33,991 bases of DNA from Planctomycetaceae bacterium (GTDB lineage Bacteria; Planctomycetota; Planctomycetia; Planctomycetales; Planctomycetaceae): positions 1 to 33,991 of the forward strand of contig JAJDEI010000169.1 in the NCBI GenBank assembly GCA_029259845.1, given 5' to 3'. The notes under the pieces were generated by a model. That model saw nothing but the letters and a program-made list of their open reading frames with translations. It was not told where the DNA came from and ran no database searches. Position numbers and translations under genes: made by a program. Below are positions 1 to 8,849 of the stretch, piece by piece (within the stretch, counting starts at the first letter, position 1; each line of letters opens with the position of its first letter).

Positions 1-1
1 T

Positions 2-124
2 GCCGATCGTCCCGACCGTTTCGAACCCCGGCTGCGAAAGCGGAGGCCAAAGCACTACGCCTACCTCCGCAAACCTCGGCGGGTCATCAAAAGCGAAATG
101 GCAAAAGGGATTACGATAATTTAA
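2..124 (+). pseudogene. C-terminal end of an IS4-type transposase (5' part outside the window)
   Basis: Frame 2 is open from the window edge to a TAA at 122-124 and gives about 40 residues. They begin with RPDRFEPRLRKRRPK and continue through Y-x-x-L-x-K-P-R. This R-x-x-R-x-EPR-x-x-KRRPK-x-Y-x-x-L-x-KPR pattern is the usual C-terminal tail of IS4-family DDE transposases that are abundant in planctomycetes. Only the tail is visible, so the DDE residues cannot be checked and it is not possible to say whether the full gene is intact. No terminal inverted repeat could be assigned downstream. Confidence 0.6.
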
Positions 125-177
125 GTGCCATTCGTCACATCACGTGACGGACGGGAAACGGAGTTTCTCGACGGTGC

Positions 178-221
178 GTTCCCAAGCCGGAGCTCGGGAA
201 CGAGGGACGAAGCTTGGGAAC
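178..221. repeat. Palindromic repeat, GTTCCCAAGC/GGGAAC type
   Basis: An imperfect inverted repeat (GTTCCCAAGC at 178-187 against GAGCTCGGGAAC ending at 201) is followed by a second half unit, AGCTTGGGAAC, at 211-221. A clean copy of the same family occurs at 4071-4094. It lies between the transposase tail and the 3' end of the zinc-ribbon gene and could fold as a hairpin in RNA of either strand. Confidence 0.7.
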
Positions 222-251
222 AAGGAAGTAGGAGACCGCGACAATCGTGCG

Positions 252-1868
252 CTACGAAGCGGCTGAATCGGCGCCGGTCGCTTCATCCGCGTCCGCTGTA
301 TCATCGTCCGGCGGGGACGCCGCTTTGTCCGTCGACGTCAGCGTATACAGCGGGTTGCTGCCGAATTTCTGCTCGCACTTGGGACACTTGGCTTTGGCGA
401 TCCCTTTGCCTGCTTTGCCGCCGAGTTTCTCTTCCTTGCGGGCCTCCTCGCTCACCACAAGGCCGCATGCCGAGCAGAGCCAGCCGGCGAGCGTGAGTTC
501 GATCTCCGGATCGGCCTCGTAGAACCCGAGGTACTCGAGGGCGCGGACCTTGGCGTTACTGTAGTGGCACTTATGCTCGGTGAAGGAATCGGCGAGCGGA
601 ATGCCCGCGTTGTGGCCGAACTCAGCCATCGAATAGAGCGAGCCGATGATCTCCGCGAACTCGCGAAACTCCGTGAGCGTGAAGGAGAGATACTGCGGCG
701 GCTCTCCTGCTTCCAGCAACGGCAGTTGCACGGCGATTCGTCCTGTGCCGAACACCGGGATGCCGGCGAACAGCGACTCGTTCAGCGACGGGGCGGGCTG
801 AACGATGCGGAGTCGGGCGATCTGGTCCGCGGTGAAACTCTTCTTTTCTCCGGCCGGCGCATCGGCAACGGATTTGCCGGCTCGAAAATGGCCGAGCAAA
901 GCCGAGCGAGGATCGGCGTCGGGCGTCGCGTTCTTGTCGGCTTTGCTGAACAGCCCCCCCTTTTTTCCCTTGGGAGCAGCGAGCGAGGCGATGAGCATGC
1001 TGTCAGCCGCAAATCCGACTTCGACAGGCACGAACTCCTTCGCCATGCTGTCGGCTTTGAGCTTGAGCTTCTCCGGATGCAACGTGTGCAACCGACAGTC
1101 GGACATCCACCGTTTGTAGACGCCGGCGGAGAGGTGCTGCGGACCGGACGGCTTTTTCGTCTGTTTCGCCGCCTCTGCCTTTTGGAGGGCTTCCAGCTTA
1201 TCCAGCAGGCTGATGCGCACCCGGGATGAGGCACCGAAGGTCAGCCGCCGCATTTCGCCGGTCCGCTCATCGCGAATCTGGATCCGGCACCCCTTGGGAG
1301 CGTCGATGAGGAATCCGTCGCGAATCTGTTTGACGCCTTCCAGCGAAGTCCCGCCGCCCATTTTCCGCTTGAGACTCTCCATCTCCTCCTGCGCTGCCAG
1401 TTGCATCAACACATCGCCTCCTGTGGCGACCGAGTGCGGGACATCGTCGTCGCCCACTTCTGACTCGGACGCGCCCCCAGCCGGTGGCGTTGTTTCCTCT
1501 GCTGGCTGATCGGTGTCCTCCGCAGAGGCCGTGGCAGCCGGTGTCTCACCCGACGGCGCAACCATGCCGCCGCCGGACAACTCGAAGTCGCCCTCTTCAT
1601 CGTCAACCCCGGCGGATGACGGTCCCGCCAGCATGGCGTCCAGGTCTGGTGTGCCCTCGTCCCCAACCGGCGGACTATAGATGACCTGCTGCGGGCGCGA
1701 CTGAATCTTCTGAAACTGTTGCTCCAACTCCGGCTTCAGGAAGCCGCCGCAATTCCAGCAGCGGACGAGTCCTTCACGGACCAACTCGCCACAGTCCGGA
1801 CAGGGAAACTCGTTCTTAAGCGAACCGGTATCGCCTGATTGCTGTTGTGTCGTGTTTGATTCCGCCAT
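252..1868 (-). CDS. Protein with zinc ribbons at both ends, function unknown
   Basis: A 538-residue protein from the ATG at 1868. The frame is also open from a GTG at 1910, but the ATG has an AGGA about ten bases upstream and begins MAESNTTQQQ. An N-terminal zinc ribbon is formed by CPDC (C23, C26) and CWNC (C37, C40). A long acidic, low-complexity Ala/Glu/Asp/Pro linker covers roughly residues 60-150. The folded middle region matches no family I can name. A second ribbon near the C-terminus has C465-SAC and C495-PKC separated by a Lys/Gly-rich loop, followed by an acidic tail. No signal peptide or membrane segment is seen, so it is probably cytoplasmic. Paired ribbons suggest nucleic-acid or protein binding, which is inference only. 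It stands alone on the minus strand. Confidence 0.8.
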   Translation of the reverse strand: MAESNTTQQQSGDTGSLKNEFPCPDCGELVREGLVRCWNCGGFLKPELEQQFQKIQSRPQQVIYSPPVGDEGTPDLDAMLAGPSSAGVDDEEGDFELSGGGMVAPSGETPAATASAEDTDQPAEETTPPAGGASESEVGDDDVPHSVATGGDVLMQLAAQEEMESLKRKMGGGTSLEGVKQIRDGFLIDAPKGCRIQIRDERTGEMRRLTFGASSRVRISLLDKLEALQKAEAAKQTKKPSGPQHLSAGVYKRWMSDCRLHTLHPEKLKLKADSMAKEFVPVEVGFAADSMLIASLAAPKGKKGGLFSKADKNATPDADPRSALLGHFRAGKSVADAPAGEKKSFTADQIARLRIVQPAPSLNESLFAGIPVFGTGRIAVQLPLLEAGEPPQYLSFTLTEFREFAEIIGSLYSMAEFGHNAGIPLADSFTEHKCHYSNAKVRALEYLGFYEADPEIELTLAGWLCSACGLVVSEEARKEEKLGGKAGKGIAKAKCPKCEQKFGSNPLYTLTSTDKAASPPDDDTADADEATGADSAAS

Positions 1869-1968
1869 CAGTCCCACATCCTGCCCGGTCGACCGGGAGC
1901 TTCTGTTCACAAGGGAATTGTCATTCTCACGCGACCGTCATCAGAGACCGTCACACCGCAGCCGTTCT

Positions 1969-2032
1969 TTGAGGTAGTCGCACTTTGAAGAAGTCGCTCG
2001 TTGAAGAAGTCGCTCGTTGAAGTGGTCCCGAT
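1969..2032. repeat. 16-bp tandem repeat, about four units
   Basis: Two identical units TTGAAGAAGTCGCTCG (1985-2000, 2001-2016) are flanked by a degenerate unit before (1969-1984) and a partial one after (from 2017). The array lies in the spacer upstream of the minus-strand zinc-ribbon gene. Sixteen is not a multiple of three, and no gene covers it convincingly. Confidence 0.75.
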
Positions 2033-2076
2033 CGACAGCATTCAACAATCCGAGTCGACGGACAGGTGACTCGGAG

Positions 2077-2118
2077 CCATCGATTTCGGGCCATCGACTT
2101 CGGGCCATCGACTTCGGG
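2077..2118. repeat. 14-bp tandem repeat, three units
   Basis: CCATCGATTTCGGG (2077-2090) is followed by two copies of CCATCGACTTCGGG (2091-2104, 2105-2118) and a decayed fourth start, CCATTGACCGG. It lies 60 bp after the 16-bp array in the same spacer. The rest of 2119-2340 shows no gene and no other structure I can identify. Confidence 0.8.
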
Positions 2119-2341
2119 CCATTGACCGGAACCGGTTGCTCACTCCGCATGACTCTCACTGGCCCGCGGCAGCCGAAACCGCCGCACCACGGCCAGTTTT
2201 GGCCACTCCGGCTGTTCATGTCCCACTTCTCGCGGACCGGGTCTGTCGAGTCTATCATGGGGATCAAGAGAATTCAGCCGCGATTTCGGTTCGACGGCAC
2301 AGATTGGCCGTTCTCCCTGAGATTGGCCCCACCCCGGGGTT

Positions 2342-2640
2342 GGCATGTTTTCCCAGCGCACGCAAACACCCGGTGTCTCGCGCCAGCACAGACGCGAAGA
2401 GCGAGGTCTCAACGGCTTATGTCCCCAACGATTCGCGAAATCATGAAACACCGGGTGTTTTCGCCCCAAGCCTCACGAGCACTCCGAGGGTGTGATTCTT
2501 TCTCAACGCATACCCAAACACCCGGTGTCTCGAATCTACGAGGACGCGAGCAGCCTGATTTCAGCGGCCATGGTCCTCAACGTTTCCCGAGATGATGAGA
2601 CACCGGGTGTTTTCCCCGAAAAACTCATAAGCTCTCCGGG
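2342..2640. repeat. Two 93-bp palindrome-ended modules in a 152-bp tandem duplication
   Basis: Module A (2366-2458) and module B (2518-2610) each begin ACACCCGGTGT and end ACACCGGGTGT, exactly 93 bp from end to end. Each end is itself a near palindrome, and the two ends are inverted to each other. The interiors align clearly (shared GACGCGA, AGC, CAACG, TTC, CGA blocks). The flanks also align, with TTTTC-GCCCC/CTCA-AGC after each module. The whole unit is therefore duplicated with a period of 152 bp. A third module of identical length is at 9712-9804. The array ends about 120 bp before the ATPase start. Confidence 0.85.
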
Positions 2641-2758
2641 ACACCCCGGCAACAAATCCGCAATTCCGGTCGAGTCTTCCCCGTTTCCGTATGCATGAGG
2701 CCTTGCGCCGTCGTAAGAAGCAGCATCGGACCGTCTGACCATGCCTTGAGGTGCCCCG

Positions 2759-4054
2759 TTGACGTCCCCCCTGCAACAGACGTTTCAGAAATCTCTCGAA
2801 CGGCTCGACCCGCAACAGGAGCGGTACGTCGCCGGGTTAGTCGACGCCATCCTGACCGGTGCCCAGACCGCCGGAGCCAGCGATGTGCATCTCGTACCGG
2901 ACCGCCGCGGGCTGCAAATGGACTGGCGAATCGACGGCGTCCTGCAACCGGTCGCCCACTTTGCAGACGTCGCCCCCAACGTCATCGCGCGGCTGAAAGT
3001 CCTCGCCCAACTGCTGACCTACCGCACCGACGTCCCGCAAGAAGGCCGGATTCTCAACCGGAACGGATCGTTGGAGTCCAGCCTTCAGGCTGCCCCCGCT
3101 CAAGCGCCCCCAAGCAGGCTAAAGCCTGAACTCCAACACCAGGATGACACATCGGTCGTCGAAATGCGGCTGAGCACGTTTCCCACACTTTATGGTGAGA
3201 AAGCGGTCGTGCGGCTGTTTGTGGGATCGGGGCGGTATCGACGGCTCGATGATCTCGGTCTGCCCGCTCACCTTGCCGACGAATGGCGGCGGCTGATCAC
3301 CTCCACCAACGGCGTGTTGCTAATCTCCGGACCGGCGGGCAGCGGCAAGACGACGACCCTGTATGCGTCGCTGCGAGACATCCTGGACCACTCGCCCGAA
3401 CGGCGCAGCATCGTCAGCCTCGAAGATCCGATCGAAGCCGAAGTGCCCGGCGTCGCCCAGTCGCAGGTCAACGCGACCGCCGGATTCGATTATGCCCGCG
3501 GGTTGCGGTCCGTGTTGCGGCAGGACCCGGAGGTCATCATGGTCGGCGAGATTCGCGACCGGGAGACGGCCGAGACGGTGTTTCAGGCATCGCTGTCCGG
3601 GCATCTGGTGCTGACTTCCTTTCACGCCGGGTCGTCGGCCGAGGCGGTCAGCCGCGTGAGCGATCTGGGCGTCGAGCCGTATTTGCTCCGCAGCGGACTG
3701 CTCGGCGTGCTCAGCCAACGCCTCCTGCGACGCCTCTGCTCCTGCGCAACGGCGTGTGACGACCCGCAGCAATCGCTCGCCCTGCCGGTGACCGATTTTC
3801 ATGTCCCCGCCGGATGCGAACAGTGCGACGGGACCGGATACGCCGGTCGCATGCTGATCGCCGAGTTACTGCACCCGGACGCAGGCGACGTCGCCCGATC
3901 GATCCTCGCCCGAGCGGACGCCGCCCGGATCGAACAGCAAGCGGTCAATGCCGGCATGGAAACCCTGTTCTCACAAGCCTGCCGAGCGGTCGAGCAAGGC
4001 GACACCAGCCCTGCCGAAGTCCGCCGCGTCTTCGGCACCCGGAGAACCGAATGA
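2759..4054 (+). CDS. GspE/PilB-family secretion or pilus ATPase, short form
   Basis: A 431-residue hexameric secretion ATPase that would power assembly of a type II secretion or type IV pilus-like fibre at the inner membrane. The start is a TTG at 2759 with GAGGTG five bases upstream. The protein starts directly in the N2 domain (GASDVHLVPDRRG, residues 38-51); the N1 domain of full GspE/PilB is absent. Motifs: Walker A GPAGSGKTT (191-199), Asp box LEDPIE (221-226), Walker B RQDPEVIMVGE (254-264), His box LTSFHA (285-290). A C-terminal zinc element uses C327/C329/C333 and C353/C356 followed by GTGYAGR. Residues about 104-127 come from a palindromic repeat inserted in frame just before the conserved RLSTFPTLYGEK block. 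A DUF1559 pseudopilin-like gene follows. No other secretion genes are visible. Confidence 0.9.
   Translation: MTSPLQQTFQKSLERLDPQQERYVAGLVDAILTGAQTAGASDVHLVPDRRGLQMDWRIDGVLQPVAHFADVAPNVIARLKVLAQLLTYRTDVPQEGRILNRNGSLESSLQAAPAQAPPSRLKPELQHQDDTSVVEMRLSTFPTLYGEKAVVRLFVGSGRYRRLDDLGLPAHLADEWRRLITSTNGVLLISGPAGSGKTTTLYASLRDILDHSPERRSIVSLEDPIEAEVPGVAQSQVNATAGFDYARGLRSVLRQDPEVIMVGEIRDRETAETVFQASLSGHLVLTSFHAGSSAEAVSRVSDLGVEPYLLRSGLLGVLSQRLLRRLCSCATACDDPQQSLALPVTDFHVPAGCEQCDGTGYAGRMLIAELLHPDAGDVARSILARADAARIEQQAVNAGMETLFSQACRAVEQGDTSPAEVRRVFGTRRTE
3071..3136. repeat. 66-bp palindromic repeat inside the ATPase gene
   Basis: The left end TTGGAGTCCAGCCTTCAGGC (from 3071) and the right end, ending CCTGAACTCCAA at 3136, are inverted copies enclosing a C-rich centre. 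The length is 66 bp, a multiple of three, and it is read through in frame as about 22 residues. The same TTGGAGTTCAGCCTTMAGGCTG word recurs in the non-coding region 11564-11614 and, inverted, at 11731-11752. That marks it as a dispersed element rather than ancestral coding sequence. Confidence 0.85.
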
Positions 4055-4070
4055 CAATGTCCACATCCTC

Positions 4071-4094
4071 GTTCCCAAACTGGAGTTTGGGAAC
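4071..4094. repeat. Perfect palindrome GTTCCCAAACT/AGTTTGGGAAC
   Basis: Eleven-base arms with a two-base centre lie 17 bp after the stop of the ATPase gene. It is the same family as the repeat at 178-221. As RNA it would form a stable hairpin directly downstream of the ATPase, so it could act as a transcript 3' end, although no T-run follows. Confidence 0.85.
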
Positions 4095-4118
4095 AAGGGC
4101 ATGACGCACGTTCCTTAC

Positions 4119-4212
4119 GCCGAAGGCGTTCCACATCACAGCCCAGGATCGCGAACGAAGTGAGCGCACCCTGGGGGGATCAACGAATAAATCCGCAACC
4201 CTGAAAGGGTTG
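4119..4212. repeat. Dispersed spacer repeat with CCGAAGGCGTT and CAACCCTGAAAGGGTTG
   Basis: The stretch starts at CCGAAGGCGTTCCACATCAC, continues with AGCCCAGG-x-TCGCGAACGAAGTG, and ends in the palindrome CAACCCT-GAA-AGGGTTG (4196-4212). I recognise this arrangement as a frequent intergenic repeat of planctomycete genomes; that comes from memory, not a search. The remaining spacer up to 4343 shows nothing else. Confidence 0.6.
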
Positions 4213-4343
4213 AACAATCGCCGATTCTTGAATGGGCAAGACTGAGTCTGGAAAGCAGGAACAAACTCCAACGAATTGGCTTGATCCGCCGTACACCAAC
4301 AGGGATCATCATTCGTCCCCAGGCCTCTATCAACCGGTTCCCC

Positions 4344-5279
4344 ATGCGACGCCCACGACACGGTTTCACGCTGGTCGAACTGCTGGTCGTTTCCGCCATC
4401 ATGACGATCCTGGTCGCACTGCTGCTCCCGGCGGTGTTACAATGTCGCGAGGCGGCTCGACGAACGACGTGTAAGAACAACCTGCGCCAACTGGGCATCG
4501 CCCTGCAGACGTACTATGACCAGTTCGAGATGCTGCCCGCCGGCACGGTCAACGTGGACGGACCGATCCGCAACGAGCCGGCCGGTTACCATCACAACTG
4601 GGTCATCGCCCTGCTGCCGCACCTCGACCAACGGCCGCTGGACGGGCTGATCGACCGCAGCGTCGGCGTGTACGATCTCCGCAATCGCGAAGCGCGGCGA
4701 ACCCGCATCCCGACGCTGCTCTGCCCGTCCGACCCGGCCAGACGCTGGGCCTCCGTCACCGGCGAGCGACTGGAGCCGCTGCTGACCAACTACGCCGGCT
4801 GTCATCACCCGGTCGAGGCACCGATCGACGACGATAACCGGGGAGTGCTGTTCCTCAACAGTTTCATTCGCATTCCGCAGATCGAAGACGGCACGTCGAA
4901 AACGATTGCCGTCGGAGAGTTCAAACGCGCCACAGACGACCTCGGCTGGGCCTCCGGCACCCGCGCGACGCTCCGCAACTGCGGAACCCGCATCAATGGT
5001 ACCCCCGCCCGCATGGCCTACTATTCCGACGACCCGCCTGTCGGTCGGAACGCGGTCGGCGACGAGGCGACGCGCCACCGCAGCTTCGCCGCCGCACGCC
5101 AGCGGCTGCAGCCCGATGAACGGAACCTGCTCGTCGGCGGGTTCGGTAGCCCTCACATCGGCGGCATGCACGTCCTGATGGTCGACAGCTCGGTGACCTT
5201 TCTCAGCGAGAACATGAACCCCACGGCGTACAAGCAACTCGGCGACCGGGCCGACCACCAATTGCTCGAAGAATTCTAA
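4344..5279 (+). CDS. DUF1559 pseudopilin-like protein
   Basis: A 311-residue protein with a type IV prepilin leader: a short basic stretch MRRPRHG followed by FTLVELLVV and a hydrophobic helix to about residue 32. Prepilin peptidase would cut after the Gly. The body is the DUF1559 (SBP_bac_10) fold typical of planctomycetes, with CREAARRTTCKNNLRQLG after the helix. The C-terminus carries the H-x9-D motif (H-IGGMHVLMVDSS), with DS instead of the usual DG. The ATG at 4344 is preferred because it gives a normal short leader. A TTG at 4281 would add 21 residues, and neither has a good Shine-Dalgarno. It follows the secretion ATPase by 290 bp on the same strand, so it may be a substrate of that machine (inference). 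Confidence 0.88.
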   Translation: MRRPRHGFTLVELLVVSAIMTILVALLLPAVLQCREAARRTTCKNNLRQLGIALQTYYDQFEMLPAGTVNVDGPIRNEPAGYHHNWVIALLPHLDQRPLDGLIDRSVGVYDLRNREARRTRIPTLLCPSDPARRWASVTGERLEPLLTNYAGCHHPVEAPIDDDNRGVLFLNSFIRIPQIEDGTSKTIAVGEFKRATDDLGWASGTRATLRNCGTRINGTPARMAYYSDDPPVGRNAVGDEATRHRSFAAARQRLQPDERNLLVGGFGSPHIGGMHVLMVDSSVTFLSENMNPTAYKQLGDRADHQLLEEF

Positions 5280-5419
5280 TCGTGTGTCGTCCCCATGCGT
5301 TTAGCCACACGCGTGGCGTAGTGGACCGGTTCCGGGACGACCGCTATCATGGCGTCCCGCTTGGCGTGGTGTCTCCAGAATGACCCCGCACACACGACTT
5401 TCCCGCCCCCGGGTGACCG

Positions 5420-6607
<1,188 letters not shown>

Positions 6608-6646
6608 ATTGTGTACACTGAAGGCGGAGTTCGTGAGGAGACCGTC

Positions 6647-7369
6647 ATGCTACAAGACCACTTTCGCCCACCGCTGTCAGATCGTCGAGGTTGGCATGGA
6701 TTTCACAGCCACTGGGCGGGAGTGATCGCGGCGGACTTGAATCAGCGATTGCCGGAAGGATGGTGGGCAGAGCCGGAAGCTATCTTCGGAGTCGAAATCG
6801 ACGTCGGCGTTGTAGAGGACGAATGCGGAACTACGTGGACATCGGCAAGTGCGCAATCGATCGCATGGCAGCCTCCCCAACCCAACTTGACGCTCGACTA
6901 CAAAATTGATGAAGAGTCTGTCGAAATTCGCGTGCTGAATACGGGATACGGCCCCAGCCTCATGGGAGCGATCGAACTTGTCAGTCCTTCCAACAAGGAT
7001 CGTCCCGAGACACGCGAAGCATTTGTGGGCAAGTGTCTGTCGGTTCTCAACGAGGGGGCGGGCCTAATAGTGATCGACATTGTGACAACTCGTCGGGCAG
7101 ATTTATGTTCGCTCCTTCTGGACAAGATCGGGGCGACGGAGATCGAATCACCAGGGCCGTTGTCCGTAACAGCCTATCAAGTGGCTGCCGGCGAGACTGG
7201 CGGCTCGTCAATTCGAGTCTGGAGAGAGGACATCGCCATCGAAGGGCCACTCCCCACGATGCCGCTGTCACTGCGAGTCGGACCGACTCTCCCCGTCGAT
7301 TTTCAAGAGACTTATCTCACAACCTGCCGACAACTCAGGATTCCCATGCCGGATGTGGTTGCCTCCTGA
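6647..7369 (+). CDS. DUF4058-like protein of unknown function
   Basis: A 240-residue protein. The ATG at 6647 is chosen over an upstream GTG (6611) because GAGGAG lies seven bases before it. The N-terminal stretch MLQDHFRPPLSDRRGW-x-x-FHSHWA, the acidic-hydrophobic EIDVGVVED and the core EIRVLN-x-GYGPSLMGAIELVSPSNK followed by GLIVIDIVTTRR resemble DUF4058 proteins, which are frequent in planctomycetes and cyanobacteria. The EIR...IELxSPSNK...IDIV strand pattern recalls nuclease-like folds, but I cannot establish catalysis. No signal peptide or membrane helix. It sits between sucC and sucD, and its base composition looks less GC-rich than its neighbours by eye, which would fit a later insertion. 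Confidence 0.7.
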   Translation: MLQDHFRPPLSDRRGWHGFHSHWAGVIAADLNQRLPEGWWAEPEAIFGVEIDVGVVEDECGTTWTSASAQSIAWQPPQPNLTLDYKIDEESVEIRVLNTGYGPSLMGAIELVSPSNKDRPETREAFVGKCLSVLNEGAGLIVIDIVTTRRADLCSLLLDKIGATEIESPGPLSVTAYQVAAGETGGSSIRVWREDIAIEGPLPTMPLSLRVGPTLPVDFQETYLTTCRQLRIPMPDVVAS

Positions 7370-7400
7370 CAAATCGGCGGTCTGATCGCGAGGGAAGACC

Positions 7401-7823
7401 GTGGCAACCTACCGCTTCAACTGGAACCCCGCCGCGTGGTTGTGGATGGATCTGTCCGAGCGGCTGCGGGAAATCGCGGAGACGGGAACCACGACGACAA
7501 GCTGGAGCACCGGAGGGCCGAAACGACCGGATGTTGGGGACCGAGCGATTTTGTTGCGCGTCGGTCGTTCGCCGAAGGGGCTCGTCGGGTTGGGGACAAT
7601 TGTCCGGGAGCCGTACGAAGCCCCACACTGGGACACTTCGCGAGCCTCTCTGGGCGAACAAACGACGTTCGTCGACATCCGGTTCTCGCAGCTCGCCGCA
7701 GAACCGCTTCTCTCGGTCGACGAGTTGAAAGACATCCTCCCGGAGGAGCTGAACCTTTTCACGCAGTCGCCCTGCATGAGCGTTCCGGAGGAGGTGGCGG
7801 AGCGCATTGTGGATCAGCTATGA
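7401..7823 (+). CDS. PUA/EVE-like domain protein, resembling the reader half of HNH restriction enzymes
   Basis: A 140-residue protein with a GTG start at 7401 and GAGGGAAG upstream. The pattern N-P-x-x-W near residues 9-13, then SWSTGGPKRPDVGDRAILLR, G-x-SPKGLVGLGTI, EPYEAPHWD, FVDIRF and a terminal SVPEEVAERI, matches a PUA/EVE-like domain. That domain is often found at the N-terminus of HNH endonucleases thought to read modified bases. Here the protein ends right after the domain and no HNH motif follows in any frame before sucD, so this is either a stand-alone reader or a remnant that lost its nuclease. It lies 31 bp after the DUF4058-like gene and probably arrived with it. Function is inferred from pattern only. 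Confidence 0.65.
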   Translation: MATYRFNWNPAAWLWMDLSERLREIAETGTTTTSWSTGGPKRPDVGDRAILLRVGRSPKGLVGLGTIVREPYEAPHWDTSRASLGEQTTFVDIRFSQLAAEPLLSVDELKDILPEELNLFTQSPCMSVPEEVAERIVDQL

Positions 7824-7847
7824 TGCGACAACGTGTGCCCTCATGCA

Positions 7848-7869
7848 CCCACGTGACGTAGCCCGTGGG
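7848..7869. repeat. 22-bp palindromic repeat CCCACG...CCGTGGG
   Basis: CCCACG (7848-7853) pairs with CGTGGG (7864-7869). A second 22-bp member with perfect eight-base arms is at 22926-22947. It lies just after the PUA/EVE-like gene and before sucD. Confidence 0.6.
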
Positions 7870-7881
7870 ATTTCTTGACCA

Positions 7882-7902
7882 CTCACCGCTCACCCCTCAC
7901 CA
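7882..7902 (+). repeat. Three 7-bp units abutting the sucD start codon
   Basis: CTCACCG, CTCACCC and CTCACCA follow each other without a gap. The last base is the A of the sucD ATG, so the array replaces the position where a Shine-Dalgarno would be expected. A similar heptamer array (CTCAACT units) lies at 10247-10288. Confidence 0.7.
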
Positions 7903-8807
7903 TGTCCATCCTCGTCAACGAACAAACCCGCATCATCACCCAGGGCATCACCGGCAGTGCCGGGTTGTTTCATTCACAGAAGTGCCGCGAGTATGCGCGG
8001 GATGAATGCAGCCGCACGGAAGACGTGCTCGTCGGCGGAGTGACGCCGGGGAAGGGCGGAACCGAAGTCGACGGCTTCCCGGTGTTCAACTCGGTCAGCG
8101 AAGCCGTCGGGAAGGCGGGAGCCAATACGGCGATGATCTTCGTCCCGCCACCGTTCGCCGCCGATGCCATCATGGAGGCGGCGGACGCGGGAATCGAATT
8201 GATCGTCGCCATCACCGAGGGCATCCCCGTCCTCGACATGGCCAAGGCGGCCGAGTTTCTTGAAGACTACCCCAACTCGCGGCTCATCGGCCCCAACTGC
8301 CCGGGCATTATCACTCCGGGCGTTGCCAAAATCGGCATCATGCCGGGGTACATCCACAGCGCGGGCACAGTCGGCCTCATCAGCAAGAGCGGCACGCTCA
8401 CGTATGAGGCAGCGTGGCAACTCGGCAATGTGGGGCTTGGCCAGTCAACGGCGGTCGGCATCGGCGGCGACCCGATCATCGGCACCAACTTCATTGACCT
8501 GCTGGACCTGTTTGAGCAGGACCCCGGCACGGAAGCGATCCTGATGATCGGCGAAATCGGCGGCGACGCGGAGATCAAAGCCGCCGAGCACATCCGGGAG
8601 CACGTCACCAAGCCGGTCGCCGCGTTCATCGCCGGCAAAACGGCCCCGCCCGGAAAACGCATGGGACACGCCGGAGCCATCATCTCCGGAGGGAAGGGGA
8701 CGGCTGCCGAGAAAATCGAGGCGCTCCAGGCAGCCGGTGTCGAAGTCGCCGAAAGCCCCGCCGACATGGGCACGGCCCTCAAACGGGCCGTCGAAAATCA
8801 CAATTAG
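7902..8807 (+). CDS. sucD: Succinyl-CoA synthetase alpha subunit
   Basis: A 301-residue protein. The ATG at 7902 gives the canonical start [18 protein letters not shown]; a TTG at 7875 would add nine unconserved residues. The Rossmann-like CoA-binding domain contains GGVTPGKGG, and the ligase domain contains [25 protein letters not shown] and the C-terminal [10 protein letters not shown]. The His in GHAGAI is the residue phosphorylated during catalysis in characterised SucD. It forms the enzyme with the sucC product. No Shine-Dalgarno is visible; instead a CTCACCN heptamer array runs into the start codon. A MITE-like element begins 43 bp downstream. Confidence 0.97.
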   Translation: MSILVNEQTRIITQGITGSAGLFHSQKCREYARDECSRTEDVLVGGVTPGKGGTEVDGFPVFNSVSEAVGKAGANTAMIFVPPPFAADAIMEAADAGIELIVAITEGIPVLDMAKAAEFLEDYPNSRLIGPNCPGIITPGVAKIGIMPGYIHSAGTVGLISKSGTLTYEAAWQLGNVGLGQSTAVGIGGDPIIGTNFIDLLDLFEQDPGTEAILMIGEIGGDAEIKAAEHIREHVTKPVAAFIAGKTAPPGKRMGHAGAIISGGKGTAAEKIEALQAAGVEVAESPADMGTALKRAVENHN

Positions 8808-8849
8808 CCGCGAGGCAACGCCGAGCACCGACGAGCCGAGTACCGGCGA

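Noticed and set aside
1484..1684. Short plus-strand frames opposite the zinc-ribbon gene
   Set aside because: Antisense shadows over its acidic linker, with no start site support.
2017..2595. Plus-strand open frame of 192 codons in the spacer before the ATPase
   Set aside because: It is built from the 14-bp array and the two 93-bp modules and shows no protein-like composition.
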